DNA from: Theristus sp. LFF4_11
Lineage: Eukaryota > Nematoda > Chromadorea > Monhysterida > Xyalidae
Length of the DNA: 64,000 nt
Direction: 5' to 3'
Assembly (NCBI GenBank): GCA_030248135.1
Contig: JASANC010004923.1
Span: 1-64,000 of the forward strand
Positions 22,285 through 35,089 of the stretch are shown here, piece after piece. Position numbers and translations under genes: made by a program. The stretch's first letter is position 1. Each line of letters starts with the position of its first letter. The notes beneath the pieces are model-generated. The model did no database searches. It worked only from the letters and a program-made list of their open reading frames with translations, and was not told the origin of the DNA.

Positions 22285-25200
22285 ATGACAGCAACCGCGA
22301 AACTGAGTGTTGTTTTGTTTTTGTTGATCGATTTCGCGGCGCTGGGGCCAGCAATGCCGACGGCGGCAGTGACAACGACGCGGCCACCAGCAGCAGTGAC
22401 GAGCACAGCGGCGACCACCGTGCGTGCTGCAGTGACAACCACCGGAGGTCCAGCAAGCCACACTGTCGGCTTCCAGTTTTTGAAATTGCTACGTTTTGAT
22501 GTTGATCGTTTGGAAGTTTTGACAAAACCGAATTCTCAACTTTCATTGTACATACCGTACTTGTTTTGTGTTCTTCAGGTGCTGCTGCGACCAACCCCAC
22601 TGCGACTGTCGCCAGCTTATCGGCCGCGTCGCCCACCAGTGGCTCCGCACAATCAGCAGCGAGCCAGACTGCGCAAATCAGCGATCTGCTGTTGAATCTG
22701 CGTGATCTCGTCGGTGTTGGACAGCTGACCGGACCGAATGGTGGACTCGGCCAGTTCCTCAATCCCGGTCTTTTGCCGGGTGCGTTGTTCTCGTTTCTGT
22801 AGCGTTCATTGCACTCCTGCACGTCAACATTTCACCCGTCAGAGAATGCGGTGACACCACAAGCCAATCAGTGTCTTCACAAATGGCACACAAATCACAA
22901 TCTGCGACTGTGATGCAGTCTTGTTTGTCAATTGCAGGCATCAACAGCCGCACCAGTGCAGCGATCAATGAGCTGTCGCGACCGTTGACGCGTTTTGTGG
23001 CCGGTGGGCCGCCGTTGGCAAGCGACATCCAAGCCGTCATTGACTCGATTCCGTCCATCGTCGACGCTGTGCCCGTTGATGACAATGTTGACTTCAATCA
23101 GGCCGGTGTTCTTTCACAGTGAATAACTAAAAATTTCAAAAAAACGAGCTACATAATGCAAGCGTGTTTGTGTGACTGCGTTTTCAATTTAGATTCCGGC
23201 CGATCTAATCGAGCACATCATGGACGGTGGCCAACTGCCGGGCATTCCGCCAGAGACGCTCGAGCGATACGTGCAGGTCGGCTCGTTTGCACACAAAATT
23301 GCTCTTGTTTTGCACTGCCATGTGTACTTTCATGAATTATTATATCTTGCCACGTTTTGGTTTGTCGTCAATTTTTATCAACAACCCATATTCTGTTCGA
23401 GCACCAGTTGACTGTCCTATTCGTGTTTCAAGTTTTGTATTTCGCTGTGGTTGGTTGTTGTATTTCCTGGTTGATTCGTTTCCTGCGGGCAGATGAACCA
23501 CAAATTTTATTGTACTGAACGTTTCGACAGTATTCAAAAATGCCTTCATCAGCCGAAAACCACTCAAGTTTCTGGGTTTGTGCTGTATATTTTGTTGCCT
23601 CCTTGGACTGAACACATGTCTGTATCGCATCCATCTGAAAAATCTCACGGTTTTCTTTGTGTGAAATCGCAGGCGTACATGTCGCGTATGGTTGCGACGG
23701 CTGCAGCGGCTTTGCGCGGCGACACTGCCGCAGCCAGCCGGTTGCCGCCGTTGACGCAGCTTCCCAGCAGCATCGTGCAACGCGTCATCAGCGGCGACAC
23801 GCTGCCTGGTGCGTGCGCGGCAGCCATTGCGTCTCGCTAACGTTCACCTTAGCAAACCGAAGATTGAGTGACCGTCCGTCCTGCAACCCAGTAGACCGCA
23901 AATTCGTATATTGTGGATTTATTCAAACGTGTCCGGACTAAAATGACGTCATTTGCTTTAAAAACGCCCGTTTGTCAAAGTACAGGCACTAAAATGTCAG
24001 TTTGATGTGACTGATTCGACATTCACCATTTGTTTATGGGAAGAAAACGGCTAAATGGAAAGTCTGGTTTGCTGCGAACGGGAAGCGCATGTTTGGCGGC
24101 ACATGACGTCATTTCAGTGGGACACGTTTGAAAAAATAGGGTCATATTTCAATGCAATTTCGTACCACACTGCAGGTCTGAACCGCACGCAAACGGAGAC
24201 TCTGAAGGCGTTCTACGTGTCGCAGGCGACCACGACGACCGCAAGCACGGCGTCGGCAGCCAGCGATCCGCTGTCCAACATCGGCCTCTCACCCGCCGAC
24301 CTGCTGCGTCGCTTGCCGCCGTCATTCAATCTCTCCAGGTGCGTCCGAGAAAATCATCGAAAAAGCAAATCTGAACTGGTCAGCCCACCAGAATCGGCAA
24401 AGCCAACAGCCACTCAAGAACGTTGTTCTTTGTTTGCAGTGTGCCAGCAGCAGTGATGCAGCAGATCGCCAACGGGCAGGGCGTGGACTTGCTGCAGTTG
24501 CCTCGTGAGCTGCTTGACGCGTTCATTGCGCACAACCCTGAGCTGGCCGACTCAATCAACGCTGCACTACGCTTGCGACAGGGCGCTGTAAGTGGGCACT
24601 CGCACTATTATGGGCATTTTGAACTTTTTTTTCTTTTAATGATGCTGTACACCGTTTATTCGTGTTGAAATTGTTGCCGAACTGGCATATGCAAAGTGCC
24701 GTATGAGAGCAGTTTGGGTTTGACGTTTGCAACAATCAACCAGTTGTATGATGGTTCTCTGGATTTCGGCCTTGTCAAATGTCAACGAACCGGTGGCCTC
24801 ATCCATCAGTGACCAGTCCCACCTGAACCGTTTGACCATTTAAAAACGAAAACCGCATTTGCAGCAGCCAACCAGTGCGCCAGCGAGCAGCACGGCACCG
24901 ACGAGCGATCAGCGTGCGTTCACTGGCGACGGCGTGTCACCATACGATCTGACCGATGTTGATCGACAGTCGGAGCTGCGCTCGCCCGACCACGACAGTC
25001 GGATGGCGAACATCTGGATGTGCGCAAATTTGAATAACTTGTGTTGATGCAGTGACCTCTAGTCGGTTGGCTGCGCACTTTGCACCGGTGCACTCAACCA
25101 ACATGGACGGCTTGATGTCACCATTTTATTGTAGGTACACTCTGATTGGATTGTCTGTGGTCGCCCTGCTGACGTTCGTCACAGTGCTCGTGCTCTGCTA

Positions 25201-26210
25201 TGTTCAGTATCGCAAACGCAAGAACAAAACGGTGCTGCCGGTGCATGCCGATAGTGACGGTAAGACGATAGTCATCGGTGCTTCCATGCAAGTACGAGTA
25301 CGATGTATACTTGTAGCTTTCTCATGTTTCTGAAACTGAAGCTCCTTTCAGCGAAGAGTGTGTCGACAGCGTCCGGTTTCGACGGTTCGTACGATCTCGA
25401 GGCCACCAAGCTGTTCCCGCATTCGCACGCTGCTGGACAACCGCAGCTCGGCAGTGCGCACAGGTCGCTCATTGACAATTTTGCAGCAATTGACGCAAAC
25501 TGATAGGTTGCACCGGGCGCCTTCAGCTGTAGTGGCGGGACAGCCGTTCAGCGAATAACGGAGTTGCCTTGTTTCATGACCTGTCATTTTTATTCGCAAG
25601 TTTGTTCTCGTCTCGGTTGGTTGTGCAACTGACGAATGAAACGCGAGACCGTTTCTAGCGCTGAATGTAACGCAGATGCTCTGAATGCACAGACTGAGCT
25701 CGGCAGCACACCTGCACTACGAACAGCACCACGAACACGAGCGTCAGCAGCAGCAGGCGCACGCAGCAGCAGCGCTCGCTGGCGACGCACGTCCACAGGC
25801 GCAGTCGACGCCGATCGCAACGCCACACAACGCGGCGCATGCGCATGGTGGCCGGCCGCAGCACACGGTGACCATGCGGCAACACCAACTGCAATACTCG
25901 ACCGCAACATCACGCGTTCGTTTTGGGCATGCGGGCGTGTTCGTAGTTGAAGTTGAAACAAAAAAACAACCGCATGTTGTTGCGGTTCAATGTTGACGAG
26001 CGACGAGCGGTCCTGAGCGATTGGTGATCCGAAGGAATCCTTGGTGATCTGGTGGTACAATCGACTGAGGGATGCTGTTTGTTTTTGGGTTTGCAGGCAC
26101 TTGCGATGGAGGCGGCTGCGCGAGCACACGAGCAGTACTTGCTACACAACGCGAGCAGCGGCGACAGTCGCAATCAGCAGCATGCGCAGCACACCGACAA
26201 CTCGTTATGA
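22285..26210 (+). CDS. Unknown single-pass membrane protein with Ala/Thr-rich repeats
   Basis: Twelve phase-consistent exons (22285-22447, 22579-22779, 22938-23107, 23193-23276, 23673-23808, 24176-24338, 24440-24587, 24865-25019, 25135-25259, 25352-25463, 25693-25915, 26097-26210) give about 597 residues. There is a signal peptide (KLSVVLFLLIDFAALGPAMP), then a Thr/Ala-rich mucin-like stretch. Several degenerate modules follow, of the form LPxxLLxxFI or IPADLIEHIMDGGQLPGIP. One transmembrane segment, YTLIGLSVVALLTFVTVLVL, is followed by a basic stop-transfer (QYRKRKNK). The cytoplasmic tail becomes His/Gln/Ala-rich. Reading through exon 10 gives a stop at 25501-25503 and a shorter tail, a plausible alternative isoform. 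I do not recognise the family. Topology suggests a cell-surface or matrix-facing type I protein. Introns contain a CRE-bearing MITE (23911-24144). Confidence 0.75.
23911..24144 (+). mobile_element. CRE-bearing MITE, copy A
   Basis: The element lies between TA dinucleotides, left end TTGTGGATTTATTCAAACGT, right end (inverted) TGACCCTATTTTTTCAAACG. Perfect TGACGTCA palindromes lie at 23944 and 24104. Copies B (32769-33000) and C (53651-53883, opposite orientation) share length and both palindromes. Confidence 0.8.
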
Positions 26211-27579
26211 TCTGAAGCGGCTTTTCAATGGTGCTTGATTTGATATTGATTTCTGTTTTGTAAATCTTTTCAACAAATAGCATGCAAAACTCATGCCGCT
26301 TGCTTCAAATGTGCCTCGGTGCTGCTTGTTGTTGATCAGTTTTTCTATTTCTGTTTTTTTCTCTTTTTCTGTTCCTTTTCTTTGGCGAAGGTGAAAGATT
26401 GTTTGTTGTTTAGCTTCCAGAATATTTTTGTTTATATCCACTTCAGTTTGCTTTATTTTTTTGCTCTTACCTTGGTGCACTGCACAGTTTGCACTCGAAA
26501 GTCCAGCTTTTTCACATCAGCACGAATCGCATTTGTTGTTTTTATTTTACTTTTGATTTTATTATGATTGGATTTTTTTCTTTGGTCTGTCTTCATTATT
26601 TTTATGGACATGAAAAACGGGACTTCTCTCAGTTATGTTTGTGATTTTGCACTTTTCTTTTTTCATTTCATTTTGATAATTGTGGTCGTTGTTACTTGCT
26701 AGTCGAAAGTTAGATTGCGTTCTTGTCAATTTAGTTTATGCACGTTGTGATTTGTACCATGTTTCTGAACTTTGCGACGATTGACCACGACTTTTGTTCA
26801 CGCAAATAGCTTGAGCTGGTAAATAAATTGAGTAAAACTTTGCAGGTTTTATGAGTTTATGAGTGAAACTGCGGTATACGCAGCTCTGGATGGCAGAAAA
26901 AAACAAAAAATTTGCACTGTACTTCAGCTTTCGTTTTTACTTGTGGTTTCTAAAATTTAAAATTGCGGTGACACGCAGTGAGTGGTGGACATGTGTTTCA
27001 TTTACGCCTGTTGAATACTGATTGGTCCACGTTGCAAAGGCTCAGGGTCGCAAACGAAACGCATGCGTGAGCCAAAAAACATTTTAGTCGCTCATTTTTT
27101 TGTTTTTTTACCTCTTCCGTCATTGCCGCCATGCTGGGTCAGCGCACCAAGTGCTCCAGCTAAGCGCTGGGCGTGGGCTCATCGGGATGCCGTGGGCAAA
27201 CGGCGTTGGCTGCGGAGCGGCGAGAGATTACACGGAGGCTCGGACGCTCAGAATTCACAATTAGAAGTGAAATATCATCTCGGCTACATCGGCAATGTTA
27301 AGCCAAGGTTTGCGATGCCTAAAAACTTCATTCCAAGAGTTGTTCGAAGTCAAAATAGATCGGTAACACGTTCCAACACGTCGATTTTGGACATCCGTTT
27401 CCGTTTTTTTATTGCACTTTTTCGATTCACAATTTTCCTTGAAAGCAAATCAAAAGACAGCAACTGTGTGATCCAGTCCAGCCTGACAAAACGCCTCAGA
27501 ACAACAGAATGCCTCAAAGTAAGTGGAATCAAAAAAAGGAAATGACATGAAAATGTCCGGTTTTTAAGTGAACTGTTAA

Positions 27580-29114
27580 CACCGTTTGCAAATAAGAGTG
27601 GGGGGGCCCTAGGAACATTCCGTGATACATGGAAAAGTTTTCAAACCAAGGGTGCAGGGACATTCTACTAATCAAGGCGCTTCAGGTTTACCCCCTGAGT
27701 ACCCCCTGATTATGCCTATAAAGGTCGTTTTTAGGGTGCGGAAGTTGAAAAACCCTCGATTTTTTGCGATTTTTTGCAAAGTGTACCTGTTGCAGTTGCA
27801 AAATATCAAAAGTGATTCAGATACAGCGGTTGTAAGGCTGTTATGAAACTGTTTTTTAATCAACTCTACATTTAAAACTAAAAATTAAAACAAAAAACCA
27901 CTGGAAAACGCAAAAAAATATGTTTTTGCCCTATTTTTAGAACAATAAAAATGCCCGGGGCAAAAATCTAAGGGCAGATTCGAATTCAGCAATCTTGAAA
28001 ACCCCCCTGGAGAACTAAAAATTTCAAAAGTACAAGTTGTTTCTAACTTGATTTTTTCACTGTGAAACGAAATAGTGTGCAAAAAGCAAAAAAATCAACT
28101 TTTTACCCATTTTTTAAGTGGACAAGTGGTCAGTTGCAAAATATCAAAACAGATTCAGATACAGCGGTTGTATGGCTGTTATAAAACAGTTTTGTTAAAA
28201 AAAATCCGCACTTAAAATTAAAAATTAAAACAAAAAACCACATGAAAACGCATAAAAATGTGTTTTTGCCCAACTTTTAGAGCAAAAAAAATCCCTGGAC
28301 AAAAATCTAAAGGCAGATTCGAATTCAGCGACCCCGAAACCCTCTATGTAGAACTAAAAATTTAAATTACAAGTTGTTTCTAACTTGATTTTTTCACTGT
28401 GAAACGAAAACGTGTGCAAAAAGCAAAAAAAATCAACTTTTTACCCATTTTTTGGGTGGGCAAGTCGTCAGTTGCAAAATATCAAAACTGATTCCGATAC
28501 AGCGGTTGTAAGGCTGTTGTAAAACAGCTTTGTTGAAAAAAATCCGCACTTAAAATTAAAAATTAAAACCAAAAAACACTGGAAAACGCAAAAAAAATGT
28601 GTTTTTGCCCAATTTTAGGGCAAAAAAATGCCCGGGGCAAAAATCTAAGATCAGATTCGAATTCAGCGACCCCAAAAACCCCCCTGTAGAACCAAAAATG
28701 AAAATCGAAAAATTGTGTTTATGAGCTCAAAAAAATGTTTTAAAAAAATAGCGTAATTTTTAAAAAAAAGTAATTTTAACTAGCGTCGCAGCGCCTCAGG
28801 GACCCCCCTTGCAAGGGCTCATTGATACAGAGCCTTAAAGAACTCCGCAAGATCTTTCACGTGAATACTGTGTGAGGTTCCAGAAACTGTGCAACTACGA
28901 GATACGGTAGGGCTAAAAAGGTACACTTTGCGAAAAATCGCAAAAAATCGAGGGTTTTTTAACTTCCGCGCCCTAAAAAGGACCTTTATAGGCATAATCA
29001 AGGGGTACTCAGGGGGTAAACCTGAAGCGCCTTGATTAGTAGAATGTCCCTGCACCCTTGGTTTGAAAACTTTCCCATGTAGCGCAGACCCCCCCCTCTT
29101 ATTTGCAAACGGTG
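27580..29114. mobile_element. piggyBac-like MITE with internal tandem array
   Basis: TTAA stands at both borders (27576-27579 and 29115-29118). Terminal sequence CACCGTTTGCAAATAAGAG is inverted at the right end, and the inverted similarity continues inward for about 200 bp (27580-27790 against 28915-29114). The interior is three tandem copies of about 338 bp; AAATATCAAA marks them at 27801, 28138 and 28477. No transposase is present. TTAA targeting is the hallmark of piggyBac-type elements. Confidence 0.82.
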
Positions 29115-29263
29115 TTAACACAACTGAGAAAAAAGTCAACCGAAACACACATTCGAACACTACAACACAACTACAAGACATGCTGACGATTTTACAAGGT
29201 AATGCCGAAAAAATTCGTTGAACTTTCCAAAATTGTGCCAAAAATGACGTCTTTATTTATAGA

Positions 29264-30726
29264 TCTACATCATAATACTAAGATAATAGTGGTGTCCGTG
29301 TCACTTTTTTGCAATTTGAATTGGCGCTTTTTTTGCTATTTAAGATAGCTAAATCTCAATTTCTTAACCTACTATTAATAATGCAAATCATTTTCTCAAA
29401 AACGTTACTCTGTACTGCAAATCATTTTCTCAAAAACGTTACTCTGTACTGCGCAGTCATCATGATACCCTTTGGTCATCCGCGACAGCGCCTTAACATA
29501 CGATCGACAGTTAATGGCAACTGTTGCTGTTCAAACTGACCGAAAGCGAAAGATGAAAGAAAACCAACTATGAAGAATCATTGCAATTGTTTTTTTAATC
29601 AGGTTGCAAAACGACATCGAAATTGAAAGTGCACATTGCACTTTGCTTTCAAGACAATATTTTTCATTATCATTTGGTTAAACAGTTATTGCATGAGAAC
29701 GTTTTCAAAAACAGAAAAATGTTGAAAAGTACGATCGACAATTAATGGCAACTGTTGCTGTTTTAACTGACCGAAAGCGAAAGATGAAAGAAAACCAACT
29801 ATGAAGAATCATTGCAATTGTTTTTTTAATCAGGTTGCAAAACGACATCGAAATTGAAAGTGCACATTGCACTTTGCTTTCAAGACAATATTTTTCATTA
29901 TCATTTGGTTAAACAGTTATTGCATGAGAACGTTTTCAAAAACAGAAAAATGTTGAAAAGTTATTGCTTAAGACTTTTTCAAAAACAGAAAAGTTTTATC
30001 TAAACAACTCAACTAAAAAAATTAACTGCAAAATCAAATAAACGGGGTTTGTTAATGAAGTGCGTGATAAACTAAAAATCTGATTAGAAAGCAAGATGGC
30101 TTTCAAAGCAGTTATTTGTTCATTTTCACTTTGCGAAAAGGCTTGGCTTATGTGTTAGGGTATACGTTAAGGTATAAAAACAGTTTTTTTTAAATGTTTT
30201 TTTATTTAAACGTCATTTTTTTACATTTTTTGTTAACTTTTTTGTATTGTCACTGTACAAAAAAGGATTGGCTTGGAGCAGGGTGAACGGGTAAAAAACA
30301 TGTCAGCAAAATTATAAACTTCGCATTTTAATTTTTTTTTTAAACGCGGGTTTAATTAGAAATGTGTCAATTTCAAAACCAAAATTTCAAAATTAAAATT
30401 ACATTACATTCAAAAACGATTTTTATAAAATGTTACTTTTTGTCGTTTCAATTCAACTAACTTTAAAATCGTTTTACATATTTTTAACGGGAACAGCAAT
30501 TAACCATTGGTGATTTAAAAAGATTGTTTTTAACTTTAAAAGAGAATGCAGTAAAGATTGTGTTCCGGATCAGAAGATTGTTTTTGATCATTTGAACGCG
30601 AACGACTAAAGCAGCTCAAAATCAAAATGCAATGCATTTTAACACGGTTGAAAAAGCCAAAATCCATTCAAAAATAATAATTGTATTATCGGCTAACCGT
30701 GCCGTAGGCACGGGTCAATTGGCTAG
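29264..30726 (+). mobile_element. Non-autonomous Helitron, copy 2
   Basis: The 5' end TCTACATCATAATACTAAG follows A; the 3' end CTAG is followed by T. The terminal hairpin CCGTGCC-GTA-GGCACGG (30697-30713) is identical to that of copy 1, and much of the interior matches copy 1. Inside, a block of about 230 bp is duplicated in tandem (29501-29730 and 29732-29960) with very few changes. No Rep/helicase frame is present. Confidence 0.87.
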
Positions 30727-30955
30727 TCTATCAAAATACATCAGGGAAAATTTGATTTTTTCAAATCGACATTTTTTGTTTTTTATTGAAAAAAGTCAAA
30801 TTAAAAACATTAAAAAAATGTTAATTTGCATCGAGAATACGTTTGCTTGCAGAATCGCACTCCTACGAAAATTCTGTGTGAAAACTAGTCCGCTTTTTGT
30901 ACCCTTTTTGTTTTCAGTCCACCACTAACAATCCAGCTCAACATCCACAACTGCA

Positions 30956-33900
30956 ATGAAAAACGACCCGGATTTAGCAAAAATCGAAGAAAAATACAGC
31001 GGGAAATCTGCCGTAGAGTCGGGGAAACGATCGAAAAGAGGCAACAAATCGAATAAAAAAGGACAAACATCGTCGGTGCAATCCAGTCAGTCGCAAGAAG
31101 CAGCAGCAAAAGAACAAAGCACAGCGCCACACAAGGCAAAATATGTGAATTTGTTTGGCGAAGGGGCCGACGGAGTGGACACCACCGTTCGCTTGCCAGG
31201 TTTGTGTCTGCAGCTTAGTTGATCGCCTCGCCTCACTGTTTTTTGCGGTTTCTGTGAGCCTGAAAATATCAAGCGTGCGCAGCAAAACGATGCCAATGTG
31301 AGCTTTCTCAACCAGTTCACTCAGACAGTCCTGTATTTTCAATCATGAATGCAGTCAATCAGCGCGTTTGAATTCGAACGGTCTGACAGTAAAGTGTCAC
31401 AATTGTCGTCTGCCGCCATTGCCAGGCCGTCACTGGTGCGAGTGTGAGGCACGCCGGCATGCGCTCGTCAACAACTGTCTACAATGCGGCCGTATTGTTT
31501 GCGACCAGGAAGGCTCCGGCTCGTGCTTCTTCTGCGGCGAACTGGTGTGCACAAATGAAGGTGAGAACTGGGAAAAACGTGTGCTGGCCAAATGGAGCTC
31601 GGAGTTCGGTTGTATTTGGAGAGCGTTTGGCGGCTTCAATATTGGCACATTTGTTGTGATTGGACCCAGTTCGAATTTGGTCACAGATTCAGTCACAAAT
31701 GAGCCACGTTTTCTCAACCACGGATCTTTTGAGTTGCTGAAGAAAACTGGCTTTTGCCAGTAGAAATGATTTGTCTTCACTGTTCGTGTGTGGTCAAATC
31801 AATGTGTTAAGTCTAAGCTACTACACGTGACGTGTTTCACATCGCAGAACTGACGCTGATGCGTGGTGGCACGAAGCAAGGCGAGGAGTTGCGTCGAAGG
31901 CTGCTGGTTGGCAGCACAATTGACAGCCGCCGTGCACAGGCAACGCTGAGCGACGTCAGTGCGGGACTCTCGGACGCCATACAACAGAAGGAGAAAATGC
32001 TCGCATTCGACAAGGACAGGTGGGGTTGGCGACGTGTGTGTGTGTGCGCAGCTGAGCACTCAGCACAACGGTTCTTATCCTGCGCCTGCCTGCGCTGCAC
32101 TGTTGCAGCGTCCGAGAAAGCGGTCGCGTTTCTGGAAGTGGTCGAAACAAATATTGCTCACGTCCAGGACGGCTGCCAATTGGTGCGACACTTCTTTGAA
32201 GCAAGATCCTCGAAACTTTCTTTCTTTGAGCGCTCACCACACCGTCGCACGGCATGAAGACTCTCAAATCAATCAAAACTCAATGCACTGATGAGCTGCG
32301 AAACATTGAACAATGGAAATGTAACATGGACATTTTGGCTCTGTTTGCAGTGTTCGCCGCACACGTGTCATTGACGACCAAGCAGATTACTATGATTTCG
32401 AAAAGAATCCGTTCCTGAGTGGCGAGGTAAGCTCAGTGCCAGTGGCAATTGGCGTGTGCATGTTAAACGTTACCAACGCTTTCGACACCAACAGAGCGCA
32501 AAAGTGCATAATAGTTAATTACAAGATTTCGTGGGCCGCTATTGTCCACACGGCTGCATTGTATGCATTCAGGAACGTGCGGCTTTACGCAAGCAAAAAG
32601 AAGAATTGCTGGCGCACAAGACGCTCAGCCGATTGAATAAACCGCAAAAAATCGATCTCGATTTCATGGGACGAAGGGTGTTTGCAAGCGAAACTGAAGA
32701 ACCAGTGAGTTTCTTGTTTTTGTTCAACATCACGTTCACGGTGAATCAAATAACTGATGAATGAGGTATTGTGGATTTATTCAAACGTGTCCTGACTAAA
32801 ATGACGTCATTTCTTTTAAAAACTCCCGTTTGTCAAAGTACAGGCACTAAAATGTCAGTTCGGTGTGACTGATTCGACATTCACCATTTATTTACGGGAA
32901 GAAATCGGCTAAACGGAAAGTCTGGTATGCTTTGAACGGCAAGCGCATGTTTGGCGGCACATGACGTCATTTCAGTGGGACACGTTTAAAAAAATGGTCA
33001 ACTTTGCCACTAAAAAGGGGCCGCATCTTGGCCACTAATATAAGTGCTCATAATCATGCTCGTTCCATTGTTTTTGTTGCTATAAGCATTTTCGACGAAA
33101 CTTTCAGCCACGAATGGAGCTGAACGAATCGGCTGAAGGCAGCAGCGCAGTGTCGCAACATTTCGTAAACGACACAGTGCCGTTGATAAGACGTTTCAAG
33201 CACGAAGTCACGGTCGGTTGCGCAGAGCAGTTGCTATATTACTAATTTTGTTCAGTTTGTTGTCAGTTACAAGCAACTAATGCCCTGTTTTCTAACAGTT
33301 CGATTCGTCGCTAGCATCAGTGCAGCTGTCGCCGAGAGCGCAGGCGCAGCAGCAGATCATTCCGCGCGAATTCAGTGGTCGATTGCAGGGTGGTACGTGC
33401 CCCCTCCCCCCTCAGCGTTTCCCAAATCAAGTCATCACTGTGCAGCTCGCCGATTGGTTGATAGTAGACGTGTTTGGTTCAATGTTCATGCGACCGCCGT
33501 ATTTTTTTTTCAAACGGTGCTGCTACAAAACAGTTGCACAGCAAGAAAAGTAGTTTAAAGTAAAAAAATGTGTGAAGGGCTGAATCAAACCGAACTGAAA
33601 TTCTGGTGCTTGTAATTGTGCATAATAAATTAGGCGTTCTTAATCCAGTGCGCGTCTTTCTGGACCTACCGACACGTTGCAAGTTCGTTGTTGAACTATG
33701 CTCATCATCTTTGACGCAGCGGACCAATTGCTCGCGCAACACGACGACGGCCAGTGTCTGTCGGTGCAGCAGCCGTTTGCGTCGTTGCTGGTGCGTGGCA
33801 TCAAACGATTCGAGGGCCGCAGCTGGTACACGGCGCATCGCGGTCGCTTGTGGCTGGCGGCCGCTAACAGACAGTGTGACCCGGAATACGGTGTACAGGT

Positions 33901-35089
33901 GGAGAAGCTGTATGAGCGCTTGTGGAATGGTCAGTCTCGCCGAATACAAAAAAAATTCAAAAAAAAAATTTCCGTTTCGAAAAAACAACAACCATTGCTA
34001 TTTCAGGACACCCACCTCGTCCATTTCCTGACCAGTGGCAAACGGGCTGCTTGTTGGGCTGCGTCGACGTACTGGACTGCTTGCCGCAAGAGCAGTTCCG
34101 GGAAACCGTGAGTAAGATTTGCACCGATGCCTCTGAGGGCGCTCTTTACTAATGCGTGGCCCAAGACAAAATGAATGACCCATAGCAAAATGAATGGCCC
34201 ATCGCAAAATGAATGGCCCTACACAAAATAAGTGGCCCAACACAAAATGAATGGCCCAACGATTTGTATACATTCTTAAAAGTGGTTTTTGATCTGAGGT
34301 TGCTTGCAATGAGTCATTGTAGGTTCTTAATCCAAAGCCAAGCCTTTTGGATAAGGTGAAAATGTTGCTTGCAATGAGTCGTAGGTTCCTAAACCTAATC
34401 CTAGGAAGCCAAGCCTTTTTGATAAGGTGAAAATGATCAATTTCACCTTATCAAAAAGGCTTGGCTTAGGTTTAGGATTAGGAACCTACAATGACTCATT
34501 GCAAGCAACATTTTCACCTTAACCAAAAGGCTTCGCTTATGATTAGGATTAGGTTTAGGATTAGGAACCTACTCATTTTGCGATGGGCCACTCATTTTGC
34601 GATGGGCCATTCATTTTGCGATGGGCCATTCATTTTGCGATGGGCCATTCATTTTGCGATGGCCCATTCATTTTTGCGATGGGCCATTCATTTTGCGTTG
34701 GGCCACGTAAAAGTAAAGAGCGCCCCTCTGAGAGCCATAGAACTGTAACATTGTGACGTTTTGATGAAAAGCCAGCTGAATTGTTTTTGTACAGCAGAGC
34801 TCCACTGCACATTCGATCGTATACTGAACACACGGACTGAACTGCACTGGACATAAATATAAATATGAATATAATATAATAAACTTCAAATATAATAAAA
34901 AAATATTAAAAAAAATAAGTCCACGGGTATTTATTGTAGTACCCCGACGGCGAAGTTGAGGACCCGTATGTGATTGTGTGCGACAACGCACGTGAGCTGC
35001 CTTTGAACATCCCGGTGAAAGGTCAGGCGCGATTGTTCAAACTCGATTCGACGGTACATCGCGCGGTGCAGCGAATGATCAGTGATTGA
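30956..35089 (+). CDS. TRIP4: Activating signal cointegrator 1 (TRIP4/ASC-1)
   Basis: Ten in-phase exons: 30956-31199, 31363-31560, 31848-32019, 32351-32426, 32573-32704, 33108-33212, 33299-33392, 33720-33929, 34007-34107 and 34940-35089, about 493 residues. After a Lys/Ser/Gln-rich N-terminus comes the C2HC5 zinc finger (CHNCRLPPLPGRHWCECEAR, then LVNNCLQCGRIVCDQEGSG). VIDDQADYYDFEKNPFLSGE and the KKxxxDFMGRRV-type block follow. The ASCH domain is clear: CLSVQQPFASLLVRGIKRFE, GRSWYTAHRGRLWLAA, then GCLLGCVDVLDCLPQEQF, and the final exon ends with the conserved lysine-rich core. The known protein is a scaffold of the ASC-1 complex acting in transcription coactivation, ribosome-collision splitting and alkylation-damage response. 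It is about 90 residues shorter than the human protein at the N-terminus, so an upstream exon may be missed. Introns hold MITE copy B and a foldback MITE. Confidence 0.92.
32769..33000 (+). mobile_element. CRE-bearing MITE, copy B
   Basis: Same sequence as copy A (23911-24144) with a few substitutions. TGACGTCA lies at 32802 and 32962. The left TA is intact (32767-32768); the right boundary is less clear. It lies in TRIP4 intron 5. Confidence 0.78.
34138..34724. mobile_element. Foldback MITE with GGGCCATTCATTTTGCGATG minisatellite arms
   Basis: Exact 8-bp duplications CCTCTGAG flank it (34130-34137, 34725-34732), with terminal inverted repeat GGCGCTCTTTACT. Each arm is a tandem run of about 20-bp units, GGGCCATTCATTTTGCGATG and variants (about 34150-34262 inverted, about 34565-34705 direct). 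The centre is a palindrome around 34436 built of AAAAAGGCTTGGCTTAGG and GGATTAGGAACCTACAA. It lies in the last intron of TRIP4. A sister element with different arms is at 36960-37539. Confidence 0.88.

Larger units (their letters stand above)
26211..30955. other. Repeat-rich intergenic region
   Basis: 26211-27060 is T-rich with no gene seen. 27063-27545 holds an open frame of unknown nature without splice or family support. The piggyBac-like element (27580-29114) and Helitron copy 2 (29264-30726) follow, then the TRIP4 upstream flank (30727-30955). Confidence 0.6.

Noticed and set aside
27063..27545. 160-codon open frame
   Set aside because: Unusual composition, no signal, domain or splice partner, and lies in a repeat block; could be a decayed element.
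34150..34705. CRISPR-like array of regular short repeats
   Set aside because: Repeats are contiguous with no unique spacers, occur in inverted arms, and sit in a eukaryotic intron.
34491..34748. Repetitive frame with GPFILRWAIHFAM units
   Set aside because: Translation of the 20-bp minisatellite in the other foldback MITE.
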